NCBI GenBank assembly: GCA_028017165.1 | Contig: CM051528.1 | Span: 66,944,452 to 67,008,451 of the forward strand | Direction of reading: 5' to 3' | DNA length: 64,000 bases | Source of the DNA: Herpetospermum pedunculosum | Lineage: Eukaryota > Streptophyta > Magnoliopsida > Cucurbitales > Cucurbitaceae | Shown: positions 35,543 to 47,113 of the stretch, one piece after another | Layout: each line of letters begins with the position of its first letter | Position numbering within the stretch: the stretch's first letter is position 1 | Notes under the pieces: generated by a model | The model's database searches: none | What the model saw: the letters and a program-made list of their open reading frames with translations, nothing else | What the model was told of the DNA's origin: nothing | Made by a program: the position numbers and the translations under genes

Positions 35543-35960
35543 TCTACTTGTTAGAGTACCTGAACTGCTTTTCTTTAATTAGATATTTTGTTGCTTTAAA
35601 TTTTTTTTTAATCATGGGATTTTACTTGCCTTGTTTTACTTTTTCAAGGGTTCATTGATTGTTTGTCAACCGTGTATTTTCAAATTTTCAGATGGGGGTG
35701 GTTGGAGAAAACTCAACAACACAAAACTTGCCTTTCGCAAAGGTTGTCTATTCATTCCTGCAGGATAATGAGAAATTATTATCCTAAATAATTCCCCATT
35801 AATTCTCCTCGAGGATATCCAGATCGATCTGGTATAAACAATGACAATACAAAGATGTTGATTCTAAATCAAGTAACGAGGCGGGGAACCGAGCTTCTGA
35901 TCTTAGTTGTTTGAATGAAATACAAGGTTGAAGAACATCTAGAGGTGTTTGGGGCGCCAA

Positions 35961-36555
35961 CTTGGAGTTGTTGGGTAGACTGATTTATTATAATTCAGTC
36001 CACGTTTGGTCTATCGACTAATATAACCCACGGTCAATAAAGTAAGACACTTACTTCAATAGTATTTTACTATTCACAAACTATTATAATTACTGGACTG
36101 TTTTAACCCACCATATCAAATACCAGCCCTTTGACTTTGGAAATAACTTACCAAATGATAGAATCACAACATTTGGTGGCAAAGCTTTCTTGCAACATGG
36201 CTTGCGATTATTCACTTACAAAGCCAATTTGATCTTGATCCAAGGAAGAAGATGCATGCTAAAGGAAGAAAGAGGTCAGTGTTTTTGTTCTTCAAGTTAA
36301 ACTTTTCTTTTCAATATGCGCTTGATAAATTTATTTACGCTTTATTTTATATATTTTTTGAAATTTTAACCATAATTTCAAGTTACAAAAATATGAAACA
36401 TAAACACAATCAAAATGATCAAATAAAAACAATTCTCCTTCAAATTTTTAAAAATTATGTAAAAAATGATAAAATAAAATAGCATATAAATTAGGGTTGG
36501 TTGCACAAATAGCAATCAGGCCCAAACTAATTGCAAATTTAGCAAACTTTAAAAT
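35961..36555. other. AT-rich intergenic region
   Basis: No gene seen. The 76-codon frame at 36252-36482 is Lys/Phe/Ile-rich with no domain, as expected of AT-rich non-coding DNA. Confidence 0.5.
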
Positions 36556-36800
36556 GTTTTGCAAATATGGCAAAAAAATCCGTTTCTATCACTGATAGAC
36601 TTTATTATATCACTGATAGACTTCTATCAGTGATAGACTATTATCTCTGATAGACTATTATCACTGACAAAAATCTATAAAAAACTGAGGTGATCAGCGA
36701 TAGACTTCTATCAGTCATAAGATATCAGCGATAGAAATTGCTATATCCGCAAATTTTTTAAAAACATGCTATATTTGCAAACAATAAGTCTTAAATTGTC
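36556..36800. repeat. ctatcagtgataga-type interspersed repeat
   Basis: The block contains many direct and inverted copies of the near-palindrome ctatcagtgatag, flanked by gcaaatatggcaaaaaa on the left and tgctatatttgcaaac on the right, which are themselves inverted. Related blocks lie at 43.33-43.60 kb and 46.77-47.11 kb. I recall this motif as common in cucurbit genomes. Confidence 0.7.
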
Positions 36801-39252
36801 ATTTACTACAATTTCTCTATAAATTATAGGTCCAGAAATTATAAATTACGTGGGCTTGCATAATATTTCTTAAGACAATAGCCCAACGAAGCAAGAGATG
36901 AATCAATAAAATAGGTACCCAAAAATTAGAAAATCATTTTATCTTAATTCTTTTTAATAAAAAAAAACATTGTCATCTCAGTTTTGTGAGATTCTGTAAC
37001 AAACAATTGACAACATAGATCAAAATGCTACCAAACACAAACTTCATGAGTTAAAACGTCCAATTTAAAAACTCATGAACTAAAATGCTATCAAACTCAA
37101 ATTTGAAAGATAAAAATATAGGTCATGTTTGGGCAATTTTGATTTTGTTTTTATGTTTTCTGATTAGTGAGTCCAACGAATATGCCTTTGGTATGTCATC
37201 CAGATTCTGTTTTTTAAAATTGTTTTCGGATTATATGATCCAAACAATGTAAATTCTAAAAACATCTTTTTTTTTTTTTTCTTTTTTTCAATGTATCTAG
37301 ATTTTTAATTTTTAATTTTAAAATGCAAAATTATATTTAAAAGAACAAAAGTTTTAAAACATATATGAAATCAATTTATTTTTGTTAATTTAAAATATGT
37401 ATAATATATTATATTGTTAAAAAAATTAAACACATTTAAAAAAATTAGTTAAATTGAAATAAATTTCATTGATTTCCTTGTTTTCATATCAAGTATCATC
37501 AACAACCAAACGAGCCCATATTTTTCCAACTTAGGCGTGAATCAATGGAGAGATTTATTATTTGGAATTGTCAGAACTGTGGACTAGAAAAGTGGCTTCG
37601 CTTATTTTTTTTAGTGATTCTTTCATACTATTTTAAGATATGAAAGGGAAGAAAGTAGGAAAGATCCTTTGATATTTTGCATAATAAAAGTACTTTGATG
37701 GGAAGTTCCTCTCTCACGCTTGCCCACACACACATTTCCTTAAGATGCTTCTTTTTTCATTTTCTTTCATCTTCACTTTTTCCCTTAAGATATGATTTTG
37801 ACTAGAGAGATCACTTAGATTTTTTTTTTTCCTTACTTTTCTTACATCCTTGATTGGATGGATGTATTTTTTTTTTTTGGTAAAAAATCAATTTATACTC
37901 TAAAAATTTGGAAGTTATATCAATTTAAAACTTAAACTTTCACATCAATGCTTGTATGAATACTATCTTTCGTGCACATGCACAATTTTGTCAATTTAGA
38001 TTATTGTCAGTGATTTATAACTATTTTCATTTGATTCTATTTAAAATCAACTCAAAATCACCTAAAAAAAATTAAAAACCCTACCAAAGTTGCTAGACAA
38101 ATTATCCAGTAATTATTTTAAAAAAAGTTGAGAAAATTTGAGAAGGACGAGAAGATGAAAAAATCGTCCATATGAATGAAAAATCGTCCATATCTATTTG
38201 ATTTCAACATTTCTCTCTAATTTACATTAACCTCTGCATTTAAGGAAGCGTTATACAAGTGTGAAAGTTGTGCATCGATTTAAAAAAATGAAATTCCGAC
38301 CGAGTGTCTAATTTGATTCACTTATGAGATTTTAGAGTTTTAATTATACAATTATTAGTTGATGCATATATTTTTATTTTATTTAGTTCAAAAATTGTGG
38401 GGTGGGGAATCTATTTTTATGCATATGATTTAGTTAAATTCTTTAAGACATTGAAAAAATATTCAATGAGATGGTTATCTGTAATAACCGTTAGATACAA
38501 GTTCGAAATTTATTTGTCTCTGGATAATTGTTCATTTGAAATGAAGTTGTTTAATTCTCTCTTCGTTTTAGTCCCTCAAATAATTTCTCCAAGACCCTTA
38601 AATCCGTTATTGTCACATGTGTAGATGTGGCCTAGAGAAGATATCTTTGTGCCATGTGTAAAGTTGTTAACATTTAATCATGACGTATACATTAGGAGAG
38701 ATTTAACCTAACTATAAAGTTGAGGGACTAAACAAACTATGGCAGACCATTAATAACTCTAAAATTATTATGAAACCAAATTGAAATCAAACACCGGACT
38801 AAAATTGTAATTTAACTTCAATTTAATTTCTATCGAAAACTTTATCAATCAGTACGGATTACGGATTTTGCGTATTGTACGTGATTAAGACCAATCCTAG
38901 AAATTTTAATCCTATGACCTATCATCCATCTATACCATCTTCACACTCTAAATGCCTTATATACTAAGAAATAACATGATAAGTCGATTAGAAAAAGATG
39001 ATGGAAAAGGAGAAAAAAAAAACGTTGAAAAAGGAATATGAAAAAGAAGATAGATGTGAAAGGACTCGCAGGCTTACCATATATATTTTTGTCTTTATTT
39101 TGCCAATTGTCATACATGGTCGGAGCTATTAATTTTCACAAGAATCCGCCCAATTTTAGCTTCAAACTTTTTATTTATTTATTCTTTAGTTCGATGATAT
39201 TATGTCTTAAACAATTGAGCTATGTAGTTTAAATTCTTTTAACATATAAAAT
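36801..39252. other. AT-rich intergenic region
   Basis: I see no coding region, RNA gene or bounded transposon. It contains long T- and A-runs (37268-37280, 37868-37879) and scattered low-complexity sequence. Confidence 0.5.
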
Positions 39253-39690
39253 TGTTAGATGCAATAATCTGGATCCTCCCTTCAGGTTGGCCTTCAAAAT
39301 ACAACAAAGTGACAAGCTGGACTTATAGAAGAAATCAAAGAGAAAAAACTTGCACCGGTGTGGGGCTCGGTCCAACACGCTTCGCTGCTTAAGTTATTTA
39401 GAGGGTCGTGGGAAGCCGACCAAAAGTGGAGTTAACAAATATTGCGTAGCTTCTTATGAGGTTATGATTTCTTTATACTTTGATTTGCATCGAGCTTGCT
39501 GTCAATAGCGCATGACAGTTAGGGGACGTTTGGTGTCCGAAGATACTCATTAAGAGGTCGATGGGCATGTTACCATCTTTAGTCTTCGGCCCTGCCTGGT
39601 CGGCCATAACCAACCGTCTTGGCGATGCGACGTTTTGGTGGGCGTTTTGGGTACTATGAGCGGCGCCCTTGAAGTGACTGGGTGGAGGCA
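39253..39690 (-). mobile_element. LTR fragment related to the 29.8-kb and 45.4-kb copies
   Basis: It starts tgttagatgcaataatctgg, then cttgcaccggtgtggggctc, ggtccaacacgctt and cgctgcttaagttat, in the same order as the 29.8-kb copy. It is more diverged. The right edge is approximate. Confidence 0.6.
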
Positions 39691-41689
39691 AATTATAAAA
39701 GTTAAAGGAGATTTGGATAATTGTATAATAATACTTTTCTAGTGATTGAGTAGTAGAAATTCCCTACTCACCACCATTAGGAGCTTGTTTGGAACGATTT
39801 TCTAAGTACTAAAAAAAATATTTTTAAGCACTTAGAAAGTCATTCCAAACCAACCATAAATCTTTATAGGTGTTTATTTTTTGAAAAAGACATCTCTCTT
39901 CATTTCTATGACAAAAACTTAACGTGTAGTATGAATTTTTCACTACTCAGTCAACAGGAAAGTATTGTTTGTAATTCTCTCATCCTTTCTTCTTCGCTCC
40001 GTCTCGTGTTTTTCGTAGAATTGAGGTAATAGGTCATGTAGGAGAAAGAAGGGTAAGGGTAGTGATCGTTCGTGAGTGATGAATTATTGATAACCAATGG
40101 TGGGTGAACCCCACAAGACCTTATCTTGATTTATCCTCCAAGAAGCACCCCACCATTAAAGCTTAAGATTACTAAAAGTAGTACCAACATTAAAGAAGAT
40201 AATGTGAGAGAAATAAAAAAAGAAAAAAAGAGAGCTTATTTTCTTCTCTTATTGGTTTTGAATAGACAAAAAACGAATATGCTTGGCCAACGGTTCATAA
40301 TAAAAATGTACAAAAAGGTTGGTTTTATTTGGCGTTTTGTGATGCAAAAGACATGGCCAACAACACTCAACCATGTTTTTGTTTTTCCTGCGGCTCTCCG
40401 TCGTGGGTGGACTTAGTGGATTATATTATATATACACCTTTCAAATCTCACTTATTATTTCTTCACTTTTATGTTAACGGTCTAAAATTGCGGTAGCTTT
40501 TAAAATAATTGATAACATATGTGCTTTTAGTAAAATCAGTTGTCATATGAAGCCAATTAGTGTTTGGTAAATTTTATTTTTAAATATAAAAAAACAGGCC
40601 ACAATATTAGGTAAATTCAAATGAAATTTATGTGGTTTCGTTATAATGATGTAAATAGACACATATTATTTTAATTATTTATATGTTGATGTCCATGAAT
40701 TATTATAAGTTTGTTATTTAAATTTTTTATAGATTAAATTAAAAATTATATTTTGTGGTTACTTAAATTATACAATAAAATTTTAGGAAAAATAATTATT
40801 ATATAAAATTGTAATGGAGATTTCTGTTGTGCTCTCCGTTCATAACTATTTTAAAATTCAGTATCTCTATCGTCACTCCCTCCATTTCAAAACTACCTGA
40901 AAAAAAGAAAAAGAAAAAAAAAAGTCAATTTAAAAATATTTTGATTCAATTTTTTGAAATATTTGAGATGTATTACATGAAAATATAATATATATATATA
41001 TATGAAAGGGTATAGTGATGATTTTGAAAAATCGTTAAAAAGAGGGTCGGATTATTGGAGAATCTAAAATCATAAGCTACTATTTAAGATATTTTGAAAA
41101 TCAAAGAATTTAAAAAGTAATTTTACATCAATTTTATAAAAACAATTGTATTAACAAACACAAAAAACAGTTGTATTTTTTCAAAAATCACTTTTGTTTG
41201 TTCCCACCGCAATCTCAAACGCAACCTAAATCACCAATCAACACTATAACTATGGTTCGATCTTCTAACCCTGTAATTGTTGACTCGAAAAAAATAAAAT
41301 CCATTAATTTTTGTTTGGATAAAAAATATTTTTGATCTCTGAACTTTCATCAAAATAACAATTTAGTCTACATATTTTAAAAGTTGTAACGATTTAATTT
41401 CTATTGTGAAATTTATTCTTAACATTTAATAAGATTTCTTATATCGGTAGGTTGATAAACTAATTGGGGCACAATATATTTATAAGCTACAAAATTTAAA
41501 TCGTTAAATAATAAAAATTGACATTTATTTTTAAATTTGTAAAAGTATATCATTACATGATTAAAAATAATTAAAAGTGGATCATTATTGACACATATTT
41601 TAGAACAAACTTTACTTACTCGCCAATGAGTGGGACGTAGGAGCTCATTTTTTAGTTTCTCATTCTTAGTTTACTTTTAGTAATTTATA
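39691..41689. other. AT-rich intergenic region
   Basis: No gene seen. A small hairpin-like piece lies at about 39786-39858 (tttggaacgattttctaag against cttagaaagtcattccaaa). A 96-codon frame at 40126-40416 has no recognisable features. Confidence 0.5.
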
Positions 41690-42243
41690 GGATTTTTTAT
41701 ATTAATAATGTAGTTTAAATCAATTATTACAGTAGTTTTCAAAGTATTTACAAAATTAGGGTACCTAAATCGTGTATCATGGACACGAGTTCACTAAATC
41801 GTGTCCATGGTACACGGTTTATGGCGAAACTCGTGTACCATGGACACGATTTTCATGACGTGTCAACTGTTGGTTGGATGCTTATGACATATGTTACCAT
41901 GTTAGATGAAACTCGTGTACCATGTACACGAGTTTTGTAAGCAACTCGCGTACATAGTACACGAGTTTGGTTATATATATTCAAAATTTTAAGCGAGCGA
42001 GGTGGTCATAACTCGTGTTCATGATACGCGATTTACATAGAAATCTTGTCCATGGTACACGAGTTACCCCCTTACATCGTGTTTGATGGACACGAGTTAA
42101 CCCCTAAATCGTGTACCATGGACACAATTTAGCAAACTCGTGTCCATGACACACGATTTAGGTACCCTAGTTTTATAAATACTTTAAAACTACCCTATTT
42201 CTGTATTAATTTATTTAAACTACATTATTCATATAAAAAATCC
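41690..42243. mobile_element. Mutator-type non-autonomous element packed with palindromes
   Basis: Long terminal inverted repeats of about 100 bp start ggattttttatattaataat and end attattcatataaaaaatcc. A 9-bp target duplication, taatttata at 41681-41689 and taattcata at 42244-42252 (one mismatch), fits a Mutator-like element. Between the arms are about ten imperfect copies of the 19-bp unit tcgtgtaccatggacacga in both orientations. The unit is itself nearly palindromic around ccatgg. No transposase is present. Confidence 0.85.
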
Positions 42244-43329
42244 TAATTCATAAGTCAAATATACTTATTTATTTTAATGTAATATAAATAATTAATCGAC
42301 GAATGTTGAAATGTAAATAATTAATAGAAAGTATTTGATGTGAGTATAGGTAGTTTTTTCTTTCATATTTTTTTTTTTGCAAAGCATTTTAATTAATGTG
42401 AGGATTGAACTTATGCCTTTATAGTCAAGGACACAACCTTATGTTAATTGAGATATGCTCGATTTTACAAAAATTTCAACGATATTTTAATTAATGCGAA
42501 ATTGAACACATGATCTCTTAGTTAAGGACAATATGCAAAAGCTAAGTGTCTAACACAAAAATGTCTAACATGCACACTTGCCACTACAACAAGCTACCTT
42601 TTCATTTTTTCCCTCATATTTTAAAGATTTATTAGTCTTTTTTTACCTCGAAAATACATTACTAGACATTTTGATTAGTAGATGATAGATGAAAATGAAT
42701 ATAAATTTATGTTAAATAATTAACTTATTAGTCTAGAACTAAGTTGATAGCTTCACTATAGCTCAATTATATTGATTAATGTATATATCTTCTACGAAGA
42801 GTTTAAACCGTTAAAGTTTAAAAGTTTGATTCTTCAACCTATATGTTATTGAAAAAAAAAAAAAAAAAAAAAGTTTACAAACTAAAATATAATATGCAAA
42901 AGTTTGGACTAAAATAAAATACGGGTATGTTCAAGTAACTAAAATAGAATAATAAAGATTAAATTATAAGTTTAGTCTTTACATTTATTAGTTTGTATCT
43001 AATAATTTTTTCAAAAAAAAAAAAAATGTATCTAATATATTCCTAAACTTTAAAAATTGTCTAATAATTTTCTAAACTTTCAATTTTGTGTCTAAATATC
43101 TCTGATTTTTTAAAGTGTCTAATATGTACTTGAACTTTCAATATTGCATCTAGTAGATCCCCACGTATTTAAATTTTTTAAAAATTAATTAATCTATCAA
43201 TACATTTTTTTTTTCCATAGAATCCTAAACACTTAAAATTGTGTCTAATAGATTCCTAATTTTTTTTTAAATAAATATAATAGGTCAATAACCTATTATA
43301 CACAAAATTAATAAGAAAATTGTAACAGA
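42244..43329. other. AT-rich intergenic region
   Basis: No gene seen. It includes minus-strand tRNA-like repeat remnants near 42400-42480 and 42790-42850, and an A-run at 42853-42872. Confidence 0.5.
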
Positions 43330-43610
43330 TGTCAATTTAGAGTAAAATAATTAAAAATATAGCATTTTTTTTAAAAAAATTGCAAATATGACAATTTTTA
43401 TCCCCGATAGTATGGTCTATCGCTGATACTAGTTTATCCCCTAAATTTTTTATAGAATTTTGTCAGTGATAGTAGTCTATCACTAATACAAATCTATTCG
43501 TGATAGTCATATATCAATGATAAAGTCTATCAGTAATAGCTACTGATTTTTTATCGTATTTGTAAAATATTTTAAATTTTGCTAAATTTGCAATTATTTT
43601 GAGTATGCCC
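43330..43610. repeat. second ctatcagtgataga-type repeat block
   Basis: It runs from atatagcattttt and ttgcaaatatgacaat, through tctatcgctgata, cagtgatagtagtctatcac and gtctatcagtaatagc, to ttgctaaatttgcaa. The flanking gcaaata/ttgcaa segments are inverted, as in the 36.6-kb copy. Confidence 0.65.
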
Positions 43611-43710
43611 CAATTAATAATTAGATAACTATTAAACATAAATTCCAACCAACAAACGTAAAAAAAAATATACAAACTAAACTAAAACTAAGGGGAGATG
43701 CAAGAATAGC

Positions 43711-43860
43711 AATAATAATAATAATAATAATAATAATGTGAAACTGAACCTAACTCAATTGACCTAAAGTTGTGTCATTGACCAAAATGTGATAGGTTCA
43801 ATTCCTCACCGTGCATTAATTAAATACTTTGCAAAAAAAAAAAAAAAAAAAATAAGAAAT
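43711..43860 (+). repeat. (AAT)n microsatellite followed by a tRNA-related repeat
   Basis: About nine AAT units (43711-43737) precede ctaactcaattgacctaaag, aaaatgtgataggttcaatt and cctcaccgtgcattaatt, ending in an A-run at 43832-43850. The A-box/B-box spacing and A-tail fit a small tRNA-derived SINE. Confidence 0.55.
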
Positions 43861-44029
43861 TACATTTGTAGCATGTTTAATCTTTGCATATATGTAAAAA
43901 AAATTTAGGCTAAACCCAAACACAAAAAAATGAAAGCCCAATTATTATAACTTGAAAAGTCAAAAATATCTTCCCCTAATAGTCGAGAGAAGTAATCACG
44001 TGTTAATCACTAACCTAAATACACCCCTA

Positions 44030-44580
44030 GTAACCTAAATACACCCCTAGTAGTTGATGAATGATACAATATAAATCAGTTCTAATGAATACACCAAATA
44101 TAAGGTATATATCAATTGTGACTATACACAAAATATAAGATTTATTAATTGTACAACTAATTTATCAAAACGAAATCATGAGTATATCAATCTATTTAAC
44201 TTTGTGAGTATATCAACAACCAGTCTATCACACATCAACTACTAGTATATCACATGGAGTGTAACTAAATATAAGGTAAATCAGTTGTATAACTGAGAAT
44301 ATAAAGTAAATCAATTGTATAACTGATACACTAAATATAAGATAAATCAGTTGTATAACTCATACACCAAATATAAGATATATTAGTTGTGACTCATACA
44401 CAAAAAAAAAAATAAAAAAATAAGGTATATTAATTGTACAATTGATACATCAAATATAAGTTATACAAGTTGTTACTGATGCACCAAATATAAATTTTTT
44501 TTTTTTTTTCAACTACTAATACACCAAATATGAGGTAAAACAGTTGTATAATTGATACACCAAATATAAAAATTAGAAAT
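44030..44580. repeat. degenerate tandem repeats with caccaaatata core
   Basis: The phrase acaccaaatataaggta recurs many times at roughly 35-45 base spacing, alternating with atcagttgtataactgata. Just upstream, taacctaaatacacccctag is duplicated exactly (44010-44050). No coding potential. Confidence 0.75.
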
Positions 44581-45159
44581 ACTAGAAAAAACGAAAAAAA
44601 TAAAAATTAAATTTTTTACTATATTTATCAATTCTATTTACAATTAACCTAGTTTATTTTGATATCTATTACAATTTTTTTTTTGAAATTTAAGCATATA
44701 AAAAATCAAAAGTAAGATTCTCCAACTTTTTGAATATATGTGGTAAAAACCCAAACAATATAAAAAAGTGGTTGTCACCCAAATATATATATTTTTTAAA
44801 ACAACAAATGGGCATAGGTTCATTGAAGGTGGTTGGGTTTTTGAATTGACAAGTTGGGTGTTGACTACACTTGAATTGGTAAAAGTAAAGGGCAAAAATG
44901 TGAGTAAAATTGTAAAATAAATGGTTGTGCTTTGTTTCTACATGTGATGTGATATTGTTTTTTAATGCTCTTGTCCCACATATCTCACCTTGGGCTTTGT
45001 GTATGGATTTCAACCATATATTGTTTGATTTTGATACCTCCAATTGCCCATTCTTGCTTTTCTTTTTCCCTATCTTTTTACATTCCTAGGTTTTTTTTTC
45101 TCTCCTTTTAAAAATCTCATCCAAACATCTTTATTTCAATATATGTATATATATTTTTT

Positions 45160-45250
45160 TTCCAAAACCGATGATAGTTCAATTGACATAAAATTGTGTC
45201 ATTGACTAAGAAGTCATGAGTTCAATCCCCACATTAATCAATTACCTGCT
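45160..45250 (+). repeat. tRNA-related short repeat
   Basis: It contains gatagttcaattgacata, attgtgtcattgactaagaa and gtcatgagttcaatcccca. It belongs to the same family as the copies at 30.57 and 43.75 kb and lacks an A-tail. Confidence 0.45.
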
Positions 45251-45378
45251 TTACTTTCGTTGATCTTGTTCAACTACATTCAATTATAAAAAACCACTTC
45301 ATTTTATGTGATTAATGGACATCTTTTCGTTCATAAAATAGTTAGTTCGATAACAACTGAAATTATAATATTTGAAAT

Positions 45379-46013
45379 TGTTATGGGCTACCTCAGTGTG
45401 AGGTAAGCACCGTCATAACAATGATGTCACAAGATCGAACCCCCGAAGATATCATCAGACGTATGTGAGGCGAATGACCGACCCCTCGACAGATGACCTC
45501 AGGCCATTCCCATATCGACTGTTGTCATGTCGTCAGCGCCTCCATATCGGGATGACGAGTGAACCGATAGGACACTCATACCTTATCCCACAAGGCAGTA
45601 GTATAACAGTCCCCCTCAATCTGTCTCGGATCGAGGGGATCAAAGATCCTCATCATAAGGATAAGTACAAACTGACAGTGATTGGTCAACACTTACTCTC
45701 CGAAATCTCAGATCCTAATGATGAGGAAGGACGGGTCGACCAGATCGACCCTCAATCTCACACCTATAAAACATGACTGTAAGGGTATGTACGAGGTACG
45801 CAATCTTACGTTATCCAACTCACACTATAACGAGTCCTCACTCGATTGCTCCTACTAGAACTCTCTGACTTAAGCATCAGAGCCATGTGGGTCTAACCCC
45901 ACACCGATGCAAGTTTCTCATTCTCCTTTGTGCAGGTACCAACTAACTCCGGCTACAACAAGTAACGACGGAGCGCACCAGAGAGAAAGTGAGTCCAGAA
46001 CCTTGCGCTAACA
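45379..46013 (+). mobile_element. near-complete solo LTR
   Basis: A 635-bp block begins tgttatgggctacctc and ends ttgcgctaaca, so its termini are TGTTA...TAACA. The flanking pentamers are gaaat (left) and gaagt (right), a 4/5 target duplication. It is GC-richer than its surroundings. It has a TATA-like ctataaaa at 45765-45772 and lacks any gag-pol, so it is a solo LTR of a probable Ty3-type family. The 103-codon frame inside it has no domain. Confidence 0.85.
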
Positions 46014-46568
46014 GAAGTATTTCTTATTTATCATCTTATTTAACTAATGTCTTCCTCATCTTTACACAGAGAAGAAATATATTTTTCTTCAAGTGTGGTT
46101 CTTTCTTTTCTTTTTTTCGATTTTTACTAGAAGTTGCATATGTCGTGAATGTTTCACATTATGAAAATAGTCTATGTTTGTGAATTTTTGAGTGACTCAA
46201 AGTTTTGTCACAAATTAAAATATTGACTTATACCTAACTACTTAAATATTTATTCCATAAATCATTGAATTGATGTCATCAACTTAATGTACCGAAAGAA
46301 ACGAGGGAAATAAAAACAAACAAGTCACTTAAGTATTTAATACTATATTAAATATTGGAAACTTGCACTTCAATATCTACGTGGATTAATAATAATCTTA
46401 TATTTTCATGTCTTAATAATTAATCTATTTTTCTAAAATTAATTTTTTTACTTTACATTATGGTAGATGTTTACTTATTTTTTTTTTTATACAAGTCATC
46501 ACGTCTTATTAATTTATTAAAAAATTATCCCAAAAAAAAAATATTAAATTAAAAGTTATTCAGTAACG

Positions 46569-46599
<31 letters not shown>

Positions 46600-46769
46600 A
46601 ATTCAAGTATTTGATATCGGTTGTTATTTCTTATTTTTTCTTTTATCTTAAAAAATATAAATACAATCATTATATTATCATTTTAAAAAACTAATTTTCT
46701 TGGCAAACCGAATATAGTTGGTATAATATTGTGCTTTTAACTTAGAGATCATGAGTTCAATACTCCCTT
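46014..46769. other. AT-rich intergenic region
   Basis: No gene seen. A T-run lies at 46570-46595 and a tRNA-like remnant at about 46700-46770. Confidence 0.5.
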
Positions 46770-47113
46770 ACAAATATGACAATTTTTATACTAAGATAGT
46801 CACTCAATGACCTATGATAGTTACTGACACTGACATACTTCTGTTTTTTTTTTATAGAATTTCATCAATAGTTATGGGGAGTACATCGTCCATACCACTC
46901 TCTTTGAATGGATGACACGTGCCGAAATAGTATAAAAAAATAATATATTTAATAGAGTGGGTCTTAGTCAAACAACTATTTCACCACGTGTCATCCACTT
47001 AAAGGCAGTGGTATGGAAAAACTCCATACCACCGATGTACTAGAAATTCTCCCATAGTTATGAGTGACAACAGTTTATTAGCGACATTTTGTTTTTTAAT
47101 CATATTTACAAAA
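46770..47113. repeat. third ctatcagtgata-type repeat, interrupted by a MITE
   Basis: Repeat-like sequence (caaatatgacaatttttata, cctatgatagttactgac) runs to 46876 and resumes after 47054 with atagttatgagtgacaaca. The 177-bp MITE between them carries a 9-bp duplication. A second Mutator-type element begins at 47114. Confidence 0.65.
46877..47053. mobile_element. 177-bp Mutator-type MITE
   Basis: It is bounded by a perfect 9-bp duplication, atagttatg, at 46868-46876 and 47054-47062. Its halves form a long hairpin: gtccataccactctctttga and tggatgacacgtg on the left against cacgtgtcatccacttaaag and gcagtggtatgg on the right. The right end reads ctagaaattctccc; the left end lacks the matching aatttct, a 7-base deletion. 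A sister copy lies at 57.1-57.3 kb. Confidence 0.85.

Larger units (their letters stand above)
31950..35960 (+). pseudogene. PTAC2: decayed copy of pTAC2 (plastid PPR gene)
   Basis: Translated pieces follow the order of Arabidopsis pTAC2 (At1g74850, a PPR protein of the plastid transcription machinery, recalled from memory). They are AKPKDLVLGNPSV at 31.95 kb, TTYSYIVETFGNLGKLEKV and KQMQAAGCVPNESTYSILL at 32.0-32.2 kb, FGEGGYFKEVVTLFHDLVEE at 32.3 kb, EKVRCEPAEQTLEAVLGVY at 32.8 kb, MIKGDYDDGSNWQMVEYVF at 34.4 kb and EDLPQLAAVVVG at 34.9 kb. Many in-frame stops and frameshifts interrupt it. Most of the first half of the PPR array is missing between KYSYDVE and PEITTYSYIV. Intron-like gaps remain between the pieces, so it arose by DNA-level duplication rather than retroposition. 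Introns hold later SINE and MITE insertions. Confidence 0.9.

Noticed and set aside
41755..42170. Repeat-spacer pattern reminiscent of a CRISPR array
   Set aside because: Units occur in both orientations, spacing is irregular, and this is a plant nuclear sequence inside a transposon.
44690..45043. 117-codon minus-strand frame
   Set aside because: Cys/His/Asn-rich without zinc-finger spacing, in AT-rich repeat-laden DNA; likely a chance frame.
45465..45776. 103-codon frame
   Set aside because: It lies wholly inside the solo LTR and has no protein features.
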